Shown: positions 54,710 through 63,634 of the stretch, piece by piece
Layout: each line of letters starts with the position of its first letter
How positions within the stretch are numbered: the stretch's first letter is position 1
Assembly: GCA_963720805.1 (NCBI GenBank)
Contig: CAVRGT010000006.1
Coordinates: forward strand, 62,001 to 126,000
Source: VRUE01 sp963720805
GTDB taxonomy: Bacteria > Actinomycetota > Thermoleophilia > Solirubrobacterales > 70-9
Length of the DNA: 64,000 bases
Direction of reading: 5' to 3'
Program-made: the position numbers and the translations under genes
The notes under the pieces: model-generated
What the model was told of the DNA's origin: nothing
What the model saw: the letters and a program-made list of their open reading frames with translations, nothing else
Databases searched by the model: none

Positions 54710-56058
54710 CCGCCAACATCATCGCGCTTCGTGCGGCCGATGAAGAAGCCGGTGGTGAGATCGCGGTCGGGACGCAGCTGGATGCTGTACTCGGCGTCGA
54801 TGCGCTCCTCGTTCTCGCGCTTGGAGATCGTGCAGGTCGAGTAGACCAGCGTTCCCCCCGGTCGCAATGCCTCCAGGCCTCTTTGCAGCAGTTCGGACTG
54901 CACCCCGACCAGGCGCTCAATCGTCGCCGGCGACTTGCGCCAGCGCGCGTCAGGACGGGAGGCGAGGGCGCCGAGGTCCGAGCAAGGAGCGTCTAGTAGG
55001 ACACGGTCGAAGCCCGGCGCCATGCCGGCCTCGGTTGCGTCGGCCTCGATCACGGTGACGCTGCGCAACCCCAGGCGCGTCGCCTGGGCCGCGACTTCGG
55101 CCGCCCGCTCGGGATCGCTCTCGACCGAGATCACCTCGCCGCGATCGCCCATCCGCGCGGCGATCTGACCCGTCTTGATGCCTGGGCCGGCGCAGAGGTC
55201 GAGAATGTGCTCACCGGGCTGGGGATCGAGCACCTCGACTACCGCTGCCGAGCCACGACTTTGCGGCGTCAGCTCCCCGGCCACGATCAACTCCGGCACC
55301 AACCTCCCGGTCTGCCCCTCGACCACGATCATCTCGGCCACCCCCAACGGCCACTCGCTTCCGGTGCGCCTTGTGCTCTCCACGGGTGTATAAGGCGCAC
55401 CGGAACCGGCGGGGCGGGCGGGGCGGGCGGGGCGGGCGGTTACGCCGGCGTTGCGGAGACGGCCGATCACGGACTCGACGTCGGTGCGCAGGGTGTTGAC
55501 GCGGAAGGCGGCCTCCTGGGGCTCGTTACAGGCGGCTAGAAGGGAGCGGGCGCCCTCGGGGCCGAGCTCGCGCCACCACATCTGCGCCAGCCAGAGCGGC
55601 GCCGAGTGCTTGACCGCGGCGCTCTCGGGGGTCGAGTCGTCTCGCAACAGCGCCTCGACCAGCGCCTCGCGCTCGCGACCGACCCGCCGCAGCACCGCGT
55701 TGACGAAACCGGAGGCGTGCGATGCCCCGGCGCGCTTGACCAGCTCGACCGCTTGGTCGACCGCGGCGTGGTCGGGAGTGCCGTCGGCGAAGAGGAGCTC
55801 GTAGACGCCGAGGCGCAGACCGGCCAGGACCGGCGGGTCGATCTCGCGCAACGGCCGGTCGACGAGCCGCTCCAGCGCCGCGTCAATCGTGCCGCGGCGC
55901 TGAACGGTGCCGAAGCTGAGCCGCTGCGCCTGGGCGCGCTCGCGACCGTCGAGCTCGGCGGCGTCCGCCGCCTGGCGGAAGAACAGCTCGGTGTGCGCCT
56001 CGCGCTCGAAGCTGGCCTGGATCGTCTCGAAGGCGAGCCGGCGCGCGGGAGCGATCAT
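54706..56058 (-). CDS. rsmB: 16S rRNA (cytosine967-C5)-methyltransferase RsmB
   Basis: 450 residues. N-terminal NusB-like domain (1-130: ARRLAFETIQASFERE, LSFGTVQRRGTIDAAL). Methylase: VLDPQPGEHILDLCAGPGIKTGQIA, VLLDAPCSDLGALASRPDARW (PC motif), YSTCTISKRENEERI (TC motif). Repeat D1 and an (ARP)3 run lie in frame between the RNA-binding linker and the methylase core. Confidence 0.94.
   Translation of the reverse strand: MIAPARRLAFETIQASFEREAHTELFFRQAADAAELDGRERAQAQRLSFGTVQRRGTIDAALERLVDRPLREIDPPVLAGLRLGVYELLFADGTPDHAAVDQAVELVKRAGASHASGFVNAVLRRVGREREALVEALLRDDSTPESAAVKHSAPLWLAQMWWRELGPEGARSLLAACNEPQEAAFRVNTLRTDVESVIGRLRNAGVTARPARPARPAGSGAPYTPVESTRRTGSEWPLGVAEMIVVEGQTGRLVPELIVAGELTPQSRGSAAVVEVLDPQPGEHILDLCAGPGIKTGQIAARMGDRGEVISVESDPERAAEVAAQATRLGLRSVTVIEADATEAGMAPGFDRVLLDAPCSDLGALASRPDARWRKSPATIERLVGVQSELLQRGLEALRPGGTLVYSTCTISKRENEERIDAEYSIQLRPDRDLTTGFFIGRTKRDDVGG
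55354..55405. repeat. Palindromic repeat D1, in frame inside rsmB
   Basis: 52 bp with 14-bp perfect arms (55359-55372 and 55392-55405). The gene-strand reading is SGAPYTPVESTRRTGSE, matching D2 in ribD both in DNA and in frame. Confidence 0.88.
55408..55440. repeat. 9-bp tandem repeat inside rsmB
   Basis: GGCGGGGCG repeated three and a half times, encoding Ala-Arg-Pro units on the minus strand. It abuts repeat D1. Confidence 0.85.
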
Positions 56059-56069
56059 GACAATGGATC

Positions 56070-56125
56070 GCGTTCAAATCGCCACGGATCTGAACACCCG
56101 GAAGTCACCGTGTCGATTTGAACGC
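56070..56125. repeat. Hairpin G between fmt and rsmB
   Basis: 18-bp arms (56070-56087, 56108-56125), one mismatch, 20-base loop. It ends next to the fmt stop codon and fills the gap to the rsmB start. A structure in the fmt-rsmB mRNA or a partial terminator is likely. Confidence 0.85.
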
Positions 56126-57031
56126 TCATAGCTTCGGCAAGGAGTGGCCGCGCAGGTAGGCGTCGGCCGCCATCGGCTTGCCACCGGGAGGCTGGACCAG
56201 CTCGAGCCGCAAGGCGCCGCGGCAACAGCCGAGTAGCAGCGCCCCCCACTCGGCCTTGACGGCACCCGTTTTGACGCTGACGTCGACCGCGCGGGCGCGC
56301 CTCACGCCGAGGCGCTCGCCGTCGCTCATCTCCAGGTAGGCACCGACGTGCGGGGTCAGCGCCCGCACGGTGCGGGCGAGCTCGGTCGCCGGCCGGGCCG
56401 GGTCGAGGCGCCGCTCCTCGGCGGAGATCTTCTCGGCGTAGGTCACCGCCCCCTCGTCCTGCTCGACGAAGTCGAGCCGCGACTTCGCGAGCAGGTCCAG
56501 AGCCCGCACCAGCAGGTCGCCGCCGAGGCTCGCCAGTTTCTCGGAGAGCGCGCCGAAGTCGTCCTCCGATCCAATCGCCACCTCCTCGCGCAGGGCGACC
56601 GGCCCGGCATCGAGCCCCTCGGTCAGTCGCATCACGCAGACGCCGGTGCGTTGCTCGCCGGCCATGATCGCCCGCTCGATCGGCGCCGCACCGCGCCAGT
56701 GCGGCAGCAGTGAGGGATGGATGTTCAGCATTGGCCACTCCGAGAGCAGCGGCTCGCGGATCAGTTGGCCGAAGGCACAGACGACGAGCGCCTCGGGACG
56801 GGCGGCCCGGATCCGCTCAAGCGGCTCTTCGTCATTGACGGCGGATGTCTGCAGAACCTCAATCTCAAGCTCGACGGCGACCTCGGCCGCCGGCGGCGAC
56901 TGCATGCGGCGGCCGCGGCCCTTGGGTCGGTCGGGCGGTGTGACCACGAGCTGCGGCCGGTGGGCCGAAGGGCCGAGCTTGCGCAGCACGTCGCCGGCGA
57001 ACTCCGATGTGCCGAGGTAGACGGTCCTCAA
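56126..57031 (-). CDS. fmt: Methionyl-tRNA formyltransferase
   Basis: 301 residues from TTG 57031 (RTVYLGTSEFAGDVL). Motifs: VVTPPDRPKGRGRRM, NIHPSLLPHWRGAAPIERAI, GVCVMRLTEGLDAGPV and the C-terminal OB fold (LRLELVQPPGGKPM). Formylates initiator tRNA; its partner def is 19 bp upstream. Confidence 0.95.
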   Translation of the reverse strand: MRTVYLGTSEFAGDVLRKLGPSAHRPQLVVTPPDRPKGRGRRMQSPPAAEVAVELEIEVLQTSAVNDEEPLERIRAARPEALVVCAFGQLIREPLLSEWPMLNIHPSLLPHWRGAAPIERAIMAGEQRTGVCVMRLTEGLDAGPVALREEVAIGSEDDFGALSEKLASLGGDLLVRALDLLAKSRLDFVEQDEGAVTYAEKISAEERRLDPARPATELARTVRALTPHVGAYLEMSDGERLGVRRARAVDVSVKTGAVKAEWGALLLGCCRGALRLELVQPPGGKPMAADAYLRGHSLPKL

Positions 57032-57050
57032 GGTTGGGATCGTGGCGCGC

Positions 57051-57692
57051 TCACGGTGTGCTCTTCGGCTCGCGATGCTCGCCCTCCTCGACGGCCTCCT
57101 GCTCGGCGGGCGCCGGGCTGTAGCTGCCGCCCTCGCGCAGGGCGCGGAGGGCACCCTTGCGCTGCGCGCGCGACGCCCGGTCGAGAATCAGGGTCCCGTC
57201 GAGATGGTCGATCTCGTGCTGGAGCACCCGCGCCTCGAGGCCCGATGCCTCGAGCCGGATCGGCTCGCCGTCGGCATCGAGGCCGCTGAAACGGGCGTGC
57301 AGCGAGCGCTCGACGTCCATCGAGACCCGCGGCAAGCTGAGGCATCCCTCCTCGGCGACGACGACCTCATCGGAGAGCCACTCGACCTCGGGATTGATCA
57401 GCGCGGTTGGCTCGCTGTCGGGTCCGGCCTGAAAGACGAGCAGGCGACGCAGCACTCCAACCTGGGTCGCGGCGAGGCCGACGCCCATGGCGTCGCGCAT
57501 GATCGACGCCATCCGCTCAATCTCTGCGCGCAGCTCGGGGCCGAACTCCCGCACCGGCGAGGCCTTGCTCTTCAGCACTGGATCGCCGAACTTGACCACG
57601 CGCCCCAGCGCCGCTTCGCGGCGCTCCAGCAGCTCGGCCTCGAGCTCGTTCGGGCCGTGCTCCTCGGTCTCCGTCTCGGCAGGTTCGCTCAT
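57051..57692 (-). CDS. def: Peptide deformylase
   Basis: 213 residues. Metal-site motifs: GVGLAATQVG, EEGCLSLP and QHEIDHLDG. Compared with the usual 170-190 residues it has an acidic N-terminal head (about 25) and a Pro/Glu-rich tail (about 25). Removes the formyl group from new proteins. Confidence 0.95.
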   Translation of the reverse strand: MSEPAETETEEHGPNELEAELLERREAALGRVVKFGDPVLKSKASPVREFGPELRAEIERMASIMRDAMGVGLAATQVGVLRRLLVFQAGPDSEPTALINPEVEWLSDEVVVAEEGCLSLPRVSMDVERSLHARFSGLDADGEPIRLEASGLEARVLQHEIDHLDGTLILDRASRAQRKGALRALREGGSYSPAPAEQEAVEEGEHREPKSTP

Positions 57693-57722
57693 CAGATTCC
57701 GAGTCTAAGGATTGAGGGCGAG

Positions 57723-59912
57723 CTATTGCGGGTCGACGTCGACTGAGATCGCTACCTCGCGCAGGGTGCGATCGGCGGCGAGGCGCTCGACCGTGGCCCG
57801 GACCGCGGCGACGGTGGCCTCGCGCTCGCTTGCCTTGAGCAGCAGGCGGCGCCGGTGGCGGTTGCGGACGCGGAACATCGGCGCCGGGCCGAGCAGGTCG
57901 GTGTCCTCCGGCAACGCCGCGGCGAGACCGTCGGCGAGCAGGGACGCGGCGCGGTCGAGGCGGCGCTCGGACTCGGCCTTGAGCACGATCCGGGTCAGGT
58001 GGGAGAAGGGCGGGTAGCGCAGCGCTTCGCGCCGCCCGACCTCCTCGGCGAGGAACGACGTGGCGTCGTGCTCGGCGGCGTGGACGATGCTGGGGGCGCT
58101 CGGGGCCAGGGTCTGCACGATCACCTCGCCGCCGGCCGGGCCGCGGCCGCTGCGCCCGGCGAGCTGGGCGACCATCGCGAAGGTCCGCTCGCCGGCGCGG
58201 AAGTCGGGGAAGCGCAGGGTGGCGTCGGCGTCGAGAATCGCGCTCAGGGTCACCTCGGGGAAGTCGTGGCCCTTGGCGACCATCTGAGTGCCGATGAGGA
58301 CGGCGCTCTCGGCCTCGCCGAAGCCGGCGAGGATGCGAGCGTGGGCGCCGCGCCCGGCGGCGGTGTCGGCGTCGAGCCGGAAGACCGGCATCGGCGCCAG
58401 CCGCTCGGCCAGCAATGCCTCGACCTGCTCGGTGCCGACCCCGGCGCGCGCCAGCGTGGTCGAGTCGCAGACGCCGCAGGCGCTGGGCTGCGGTTCGCGA
58501 TGGGCGCAGTGGTGACAGACGAGGCGCTCGCTGTGGCGGTGGACGATCAGCGAGACGTCGCAGTTGGGGCAGTTCCAGTGCTGCCCGCAGGAGCGACAGG
58601 TGAGCCAGGGGGCGAAGCCGCGCCGGTTGACCATCACGATCGCCTTGTTGCCCGCGGCGCGGACGCTCTCCAGGGCGGCCCAGGTCTGGGGGTGCAGGGC
58701 GCCGGCGCGGGGATCGGCCTCGCGCATGTCGAGCACCCGCACCGGCGGCATCGCCTGGCCGTCGACGCGGCGCGCCAGCTCCAGCCGCGGCAGCTCCAGC
58801 CAGGACTCGGGCCGCGGCGTCGCCGTGCCCGCGACCAGCACCGCGCCGTTCTCGGCGGCGCGGCGGCGGGCGACCGCGCGGGCGTCGTAACAGGGGTCGC
58901 CCTCCTGCTTGTAGGAGGCGTCGTGCTCCTCGTCGATCACGATCAGTCCGAGGTCGTGCAATGGCGCGAAGACGGCCGAGCGCGGGCCGACGCAGACGCT
59001 CGCCTCGCCGCTGCGCAGTCGCTGCCACTCGTCGTAGCGCTCGCCGTCGGAGAGTGCCGAGTGCAGGACGGCGAAGCGGTCGCCGAGCCGCGCCCGGAAG
59101 CGCGCCACCGCCTGCGGCGCCAGGCCGATCTCGGGAACCAGCACGATCGCCCCCTTGCCCCGCGCCAGGGCCGCCTCGACCGCAGCGAGGTAGACCTCGG
59201 TCTTGCCCGAGCCGGTGACGCCGTGCAAGAGCTGCTCGCGCGGCGCCCCGGCTTCGCCGTCGAGCGCGGCGACGATCGCCTCAACTGCGGCCTGCTGCTC
59301 GGGCAGGAGCTGCGGACGGCCGGCGGCGGCGCCGACCTCGGGGTGAGCTGAGCGGCGCCGCGCCGGCGAGCTGCGGGTCGCGATCAGCTCGCGCTGCTCG
59401 AGCCGGCGCAGCACACCGCGATCGGAGCCGACAGCCGAGGCCAACTCCGGCGCCGACATCTCGCCGCTGCGCAATGCCTCAAGCACCGCCCGCTGTTTGA
59501 CGCCGAGCCGCTCTCCCCCGCTCAGCGCCTCCTCCCCCACCACGGTTATCTCGGCTCGCAGCTCCTGCCGCGAGCGGACCCGCTGGCCGGCGGCCCCGGT
59601 GCCCGGCGGCAACACCAGTTGCAGGCCCCGTGAGGGGGTCGAGCAGTACTCCTCGGCGATCCAGAGACCGAGGCGAACCAGCTCCGGCGGCGTGCCGGCC
59701 TCGAGCGCTTCGATCGGCTCGGCAAGCCGCTCCGCGGGCAGCGCCGAGGCGTCGGCGAGGGCGACGACGACGCCGAGAATGCGCCGCCTGCCGAAGGGCA
59801 CCTTGACCACGCTGCCGACCTCGAGATCGGCCATCGCCTCGGGCAGGCGGTAGTCGAACGGGCCACGCAGGGCGCGGGCGGTGGTGAGCGGCTCGACCTT
59901 CGCTATGGACAC
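57723..59912 (-). CDS. priA: Primosomal helicase PriA
   Basis: 729 residues from GTG 59912. N-terminal DNA-binding domain (GPFDYRLPEAM, VKVPFGRRRILGVVV), Walker A HGVTGSGKTEVYLAAVEAA, DEEHDASYKQEG (DEEH box), and zinc cysteines CRSCGQHWNCPNC, CHHC and CGVC. Restarts replication at broken forks. Confidence 0.95.
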   Translation of the reverse strand: MSIAKVEPLTTARALRGPFDYRLPEAMADLEVGSVVKVPFGRRRILGVVVALADASALPAERLAEPIEALEAGTPPELVRLGLWIAEEYCSTPSRGLQLVLPPGTGAAGQRVRSRQELRAEITVVGEEALSGGERLGVKQRAVLEALRSGEMSAPELASAVGSDRGVLRRLEQRELIATRSSPARRRSAHPEVGAAAGRPQLLPEQQAAVEAIVAALDGEAGAPREQLLHGVTGSGKTEVYLAAVEAALARGKGAIVLVPEIGLAPQAVARFRARLGDRFAVLHSALSDGERYDEWQRLRSGEASVCVGPRSAVFAPLHDLGLIVIDEEHDASYKQEGDPCYDARAVARRRAAENGAVLVAGTATPRPESWLELPRLELARRVDGQAMPPVRVLDMREADPRAGALHPQTWAALESVRAAGNKAIVMVNRRGFAPWLTCRSCGQHWNCPNCDVSLIVHRHSERLVCHHCAHREPQPSACGVCDSTTLARAGVGTEQVEALLAERLAPMPVFRLDADTAAGRGAHARILAGFGEAESAVLIGTQMVAKGHDFPEVTLSAILDADATLRFPDFRAGERTFAMVAQLAGRSGRGPAGGEVIVQTLAPSAPSIVHAAEHDATSFLAEEVGRREALRYPPFSHLTRIVLKAESERRLDRAASLLADGLAAALPEDTDLLGPAPMFRVRNRHRRRLLLKASEREATVAAVRATVERLAADRTLREVAISVDVDPQ

Positions 59913-59961
59913 CGACTCACGGTATGGAGGGACGCGGACGGCGCGGGTATGCTGCGCGGCG

Positions 59962-60468
59962 ATGGCGCTCAACCTCAGCCCCGGCGAGCAGGTGATCTTC
60001 CAGGGCCACCCTTCCTGGCGCGCGATCCTCGGCTTCTACCTGAAGGGCATCCTGGTCGCCGCGATCGTCGGCGTCCTCTTCAAGCTCTTCGGCTCGAGCA
60101 GCGCGACCGTCTTCCTCGTCGTCCTCGTGATCGTCGCCGCGACCGTCCTGATCGGCTTCGTCAAGCGCGTCGCCACCACCTACACAATCACCGACCGCCG
60201 CCTCAACATCAAACGCGGCATCGTCTCCCGCGAGGTCCAGGAGACACGCCTGGAGCGCGTGCAGAACGTCAACTACAAGCAGTCGGTCTACCAACGGGCG
60301 ATGCAGATCGGCGACGTCGATTTCGACACGGCGGCAGGAGACGACTACAACTTCGTCTTCTACGGAGTGGCCAATCCGCAGCAGGTCGTACACAGCGTCG
60401 ACCAAGCGACGGGAGCAAATGTCGCCGGGTCGCATGGTTTGGGAGAACCCCAACCGCCTGCTGCTTGA
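59962..60468 (+). CDS. PH-domain membrane protein (bPH_2, DUF304-type)
   Basis: 168 residues from ATG 59962. Two membrane segments (AILGFYLKGILVAAIVGVLF, TVFLVVLVIVAATVLIG), then a bacterial PH domain: TTYTITDRRLNIKRGIVSREVQETRLERVQNVNYKQS. Role at the membrane unknown. Diverges from priA and is followed by repeats B2 and B3. Confidence 0.88.
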   Translation: MALNLSPGEQVIFQGHPSWRAILGFYLKGILVAAIVGVLFKLFGSSSATVFLVVLVIVAATVLIGFVKRVATTYTITDRRLNIKRGIVSREVQETRLERVQNVNYKQSVYQRAMQIGDVDFDTAAGDDYNFVFYGVANPQQVVHSVDQATGANVAGSHGLGEPQPPAA

Positions 60469-60481
60469 CGACGATTGCGGT

Positions 60482-60596
60482 GAGCGGGGTCCGGGTGGGG
60501 GTTTCGCTTGACTTTTTCGGTGGGGCCGCGCCTGCTGGCGCCGCATGGGAATGCCGAAAAAGTGCAAGACGCTCCACCCCCACCCGGACCCCGCTC
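60482..60596. repeat. Palindromic repeat B2
   Basis: Perfect 20-bp arms (60482-60501, 60577-60596). The core is the reverse of B3: AAAAAGTGCAAGACGCTCCA on the right. Same intergenic region as B3 but inverted. Confidence 0.9.
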
Positions 60597-60603
60597 CAGC
60601 CCA

Positions 60604-60855
60604 AAGGTCAGCCAAGCGGCAAACCGCTGAAAGCCCCAAGCACGCTGAGTCGCCAAAAGCTCACGACCGGCACGGACCGGGCGTGTGCAATCAAGCTCGA
60701 GTGGACCCTCGTGAGCTCGAGTGAGCGCGCCCTCCTTGTCTCTCCTGAGCATCCTCACCTCGGACCCTCCTGGAGCTTAAGAGCGTGACTTATCCCTGAG
60801 CTAACGACCCTGGTCCGACGCTCGAAGCTGACGGAATTTGCCGGGACGGCTCCAT
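60604..60855. other. Gap between repeats B2 and B3
   Basis: About 250 bp with no gene. It contains a short inverted repeat around CTCGAGTGGACCCTCGTGAG and nothing else I can name. Confidence 0.4.
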
Positions 60856-60973
60856 AGACGGCGGCCGGGGTAGGGGTGGAGCGTCTTGCACTTTTTCGGC
60901 GCCAACCTTGTGGCGCCAGCAGGCGCGGCCCCATCGAAAAAGTTAAGCGAAACCCCTACCCCGGCCGCCGTCT
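60856..60973. repeat. Palindromic repeat B3
   Basis: Perfect 22-bp arms (60856-60877, 60952-60973); the right arm includes the first two positions of the metK stop codon. Core as in B1 and B2. Lies at the convergent end of metK. Confidence 0.9.
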
Positions 60974-62219
60974 ACGCAGGCGCAGCAGCAGACTCCGCCG
61001 CCACCTTCAAAGCGTCAGCCCGATCCGTCCGCTCCCAAGTGAAGGCATCCCCTTCGCGACCGAAGTGCCCGTAGGCCGCGGTCTGGCTGAAGACCGGCCT
61101 GTGCAGGTCGAGATAACCGCGGAAGGCTCCAGGACGTAGATCGAACTCGCCTTCCACGAGGCGCGAGATCTGCGAGTCGGGGAGGGCTCCGGTGCCGAAG
61201 GTCTCGACCATCAGCGAGATCGGGCGGGCGACGCCGATCGCGTAGGCGACCTGGACCTCGCAGCGCTGGGCGAGGCCCGCGGCGACGACGTTCTTGGCGA
61301 CGTGGCGCGAGGCGTATGCGGCGGAGCGATCGACCTTGGACGGGTCCTTGCCGGAGAAGGCGCCACCGCCGTGGCGGGCCATGCCGCCGTAGGTGTCGAC
61401 GATGATCTTGCGGCCGGTGAGGCCGGCGTCGCCGACCGGGCCACCGATCACGAACTTGCCGGTCGGGTTGACCAGGAAGTGCTGGCGCAGCTCGTTCTCG
61501 TCGAAGAGGCCGGGCGCCTCGGCGTTCAGCACCGGCAGTACCACGTGCTCCCAGAGGTCGGGCTTGATCTTCGACTCCGACTCGACGCCCTCGGCGTGCT
61601 GGGTGGAGATCAGGAGCTTCTCGACCTTGACCGGGCGGCCGTCGGCGTAGCGGACCGTTACCTGGGTCTTGCCGTCGGGGCCGAGGTAATCGAGCGAGCG
61701 GTCCTTGCGCACCGCGGCAAGCCGTTCGGCCAGCCGGTGGGCGAGGTGGATCGGCATCGGCATCAGTGCCTCGGTCTCATCGCTGGCGTAGCCGAACATC
61801 ATTCCCTGGTCGCCGGCCCCGGCAATCAGCAGTTCGTCCTCGACCGACTCGGTGCGCGTCTCGTAAGCCTTGTCGACGCCCTGAGCGATGTCGGGCGACT
61901 GTTTGTCGAGCGAGACCAGGACCGAGATGTGGTCGCAGTGGTAGCCGTAGTCGCCGTGGTCATAGCCGATCCTGCGGATCGTCTCGCGGACCAGCTCGGG
62001 CACGTCGAGGTGGGCGCTGGTCGAGATCTCGCCCGAGACCACCGCCATGCCGGTGTTGACCAGCGTCTCGCAGGCGACGCGGCCCTCCGGATCGCCCGCC
62101 ATCACCGCGTCGAGCACTGCGTCGGAGATCGCGTCGGCGACCTTGTCTGGGTGTCCCTCGGTGACGGACTCGGACGTGAAGAGGTACTCGCCCTCGGCGA
62201 GTGGCTGGATATCGCTCAT
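60972..62219 (-). CDS. metK: S-adenosylmethionine synthetase
   Basis: 415 residues. Makes SAM from methionine and ATP. Motifs: FTSESVTEGHPDKVADAISD, GAGDQGMMFGYAS, GGGAFSGKDPSKVDRSAAY (the P-loop-like site) and TDRADALK. No SAM riboswitch seen in the 37 bp before the start. Confidence 0.97.
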   Translation of the reverse strand: MSDIQPLAEGEYLFTSESVTEGHPDKVADAISDAVLDAVMAGDPEGRVACETLVNTGMAVVSGEISTSAHLDVPELVRETIRRIGYDHGDYGYHCDHISVLVSLDKQSPDIAQGVDKAYETRTESVEDELLIAGAGDQGMMFGYASDETEALMPMPIHLAHRLAERLAAVRKDRSLDYLGPDGKTQVTVRYADGRPVKVEKLLISTQHAEGVESESKIKPDLWEHVVLPVLNAEAPGLFDENELRQHFLVNPTGKFVIGGPVGDAGLTGRKIIVDTYGGMARHGGGAFSGKDPSKVDRSAAYASRHVAKNVVAAGLAQRCEVQVAYAIGVARPISLMVETFGTGALPDSQISRLVEGEFDLRPGAFRGYLDLHRPVFSQTAAYGHFGREGDAFTWERTDRADALKVAAESAAAPA

Positions 62220-62256
62220 CGCTGAAGCCTAAATGGTTGCCCCGAGCAATGGCCGC

Positions 62257-63573
62257 TCAGCGACCGCGGCGAGTGCCCGAGTGTGGAACGAAGTCGATCA
62301 CGAGCGGGACGCCCTCGAGCGCGTAGGTCTCGCGCAGGCGGTTCTCGAGGTGGTAGGCCCAGTCGCGGATGATCAGCTTGCGGTCGTTGACCTGGATCGC
62401 GATCCGCGGCGGCCGCTCGCCGACCTGGGCGGCGTAGTACATGCGCAGCCGCCGGCCGCGGCGCGAGGGCGGCGGCGTCTTGGCGGCGACGTCGGTGACG
62501 AAGCGGTTGAGCTCGGGGGTGGGAATCCGCTCGGCGGCGCGGTCGGCCAGCGCCAGCGCCTTGGGCAGCAGGTTGGCGACGTTGCGCCCGCGGGTCGCCG
62601 AGCAGGTGATCACGGCCGGGCGCAGGCGCAGCTTCTGGGTGACGCGGGCGCGGGCGTCATCGACGTCGGTGCGGGTTTCGTCCCACTTGTTGAGCGCCAG
62701 CAAGGTCGCGCAGCCGGCCTTCATCGCCATCTCGGAGACGCGCAGGTCCTCGGCGGTGATCCCGTCGCCGGCGTCGCAAACGACGAGCGCGACGTCGGCG
62801 CGCTCGACCGCGTGTTCGGAGCGCAGTTGGGCGTAGTAGTCAACCGTGCCCGCGACCTTCGAGCGGCGCCGCAGGCCGGCGGTGTCGACCAGGATGACGC
62901 GGCGGCCGTCGACCTCGACCTCGGTGTCGATCGAGTCGCGGGTGGTGCCGGCGCGGTCGGAGACGATCACCCGATCGGAGCCGAGGAAGGCGTTGACCAG
63001 CGAGGACTTGCCCGCGTTGGGTCGCCCGATCACCGCCACCCGCACGGCGTCGGAGTCCTCGCCCGGCTGGGCGTGCTCGCCGAGCAGCTCGACCGCGCGG
63101 TCGAGCAGGTCGCCGGTGCCGAGGCCGTGACTGGCGGAGACCGCCGATGGCTCGCCGAGGCCGAGCTGGTTGAGCTCGGCAGTGAGGTGCTCGTCCTCGA
63201 GCCGGTCGACCTTGTTGGCGACGACGATCACCGGCATCTCGGCCCCGCGCAGCGTCCTGGCCAGCTCGACGTCACCGGCGCGGACGCCGGCCCGGGCGTC
63301 GACGACCAGCATCACCACGTCGGCCTCGGCGATCCCGAGCCGGGCCTGGCGCTGGATGTCGCGGGCCAGCTCGGACTCGTCCTCGAGGTCGATGCCGCCC
63401 GTGTCGAGCAGCGAGAAGGCGAGGCCGTTCCACTCGCAGCGCACCTGCTTGCGGTCGCGGGTCACCCCCGCCTCGGCGTGGGTGACCGCCTCGCGGCCGC
63501 CGGCGAGCCGGTTGACCAGGGTGCTCTTGCCGACGTTGGGAAAGCCGACGATGGCGACAGTGGGCAGGCTCAT
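62257..63573 (-). CDS. der: Ribosome-assembly GTPase Der (EngA)
   Basis: 438 residues from ATG 63573 with GGAGGG 6 bases upstream. Two GTPase domains: first GFPNVGKSTLVNRLAG, DTGGIDL; second GRPNAGKSSLVNAFLG, DTAGLRRRS, LNKWDE. KH-like C-terminus. Needed for 50S assembly. Confidence 0.96.
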   Translation of the reverse strand: MSLPTVAIVGFPNVGKSTLVNRLAGGREAVTHAEAGVTRDRKQVRCEWNGLAFSLLDTGGIDLEDESELARDIQRQARLGIAEADVVMLVVDARAGVRAGDVELARTLRGAEMPVIVVANKVDRLEDEHLTAELNQLGLGEPSAVSASHGLGTGDLLDRAVELLGEHAQPGEDSDAVRVAVIGRPNAGKSSLVNAFLGSDRVIVSDRAGTTRDSIDTEVEVDGRRVILVDTAGLRRRSKVAGTVDYYAQLRSEHAVERADVALVVCDAGDGITAEDLRVSEMAMKAGCATLLALNKWDETRTDVDDARARVTQKLRLRPAVITCSATRGRNVANLLPKALALADRAAERIPTPELNRFVTDVAAKTPPPSRRGRRLRMYYAAQVGERPPRIAIQVNDRKLIIRDWAYHLENRLRETYALEGVPLVIDFVPHSGTRRGR

Positions 63574-63590
63574 GTCCAACCCTCCGACAA

Positions 63591-63633
63591 GTGCAACGTT
63601 TTTCGGCTCGCTGAGGACCGCAAAACGTTGCAC
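63591..63633. repeat. Hairpin F between cmk and der
   Basis: 12-bp perfect arms (63591-63602, 63622-63633), 19-base loop, T- and A-rich tips. It starts one base after the cmk stop and ends 18 bases before der. A transcript stem or weak terminator. Confidence 0.85.
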
Positions 63634-63634
63634 C

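Noticed and set aside
55408..55440. CRISPR-like repeats
   Set aside because: The units are 9-bp direct tandem copies without spacers, inside a coding gene.
60604..60855. SAM-responsive RNA linked to metK
   Set aside because: It lies downstream of metK, beyond its stop, and shows no known SAM aptamer pattern.
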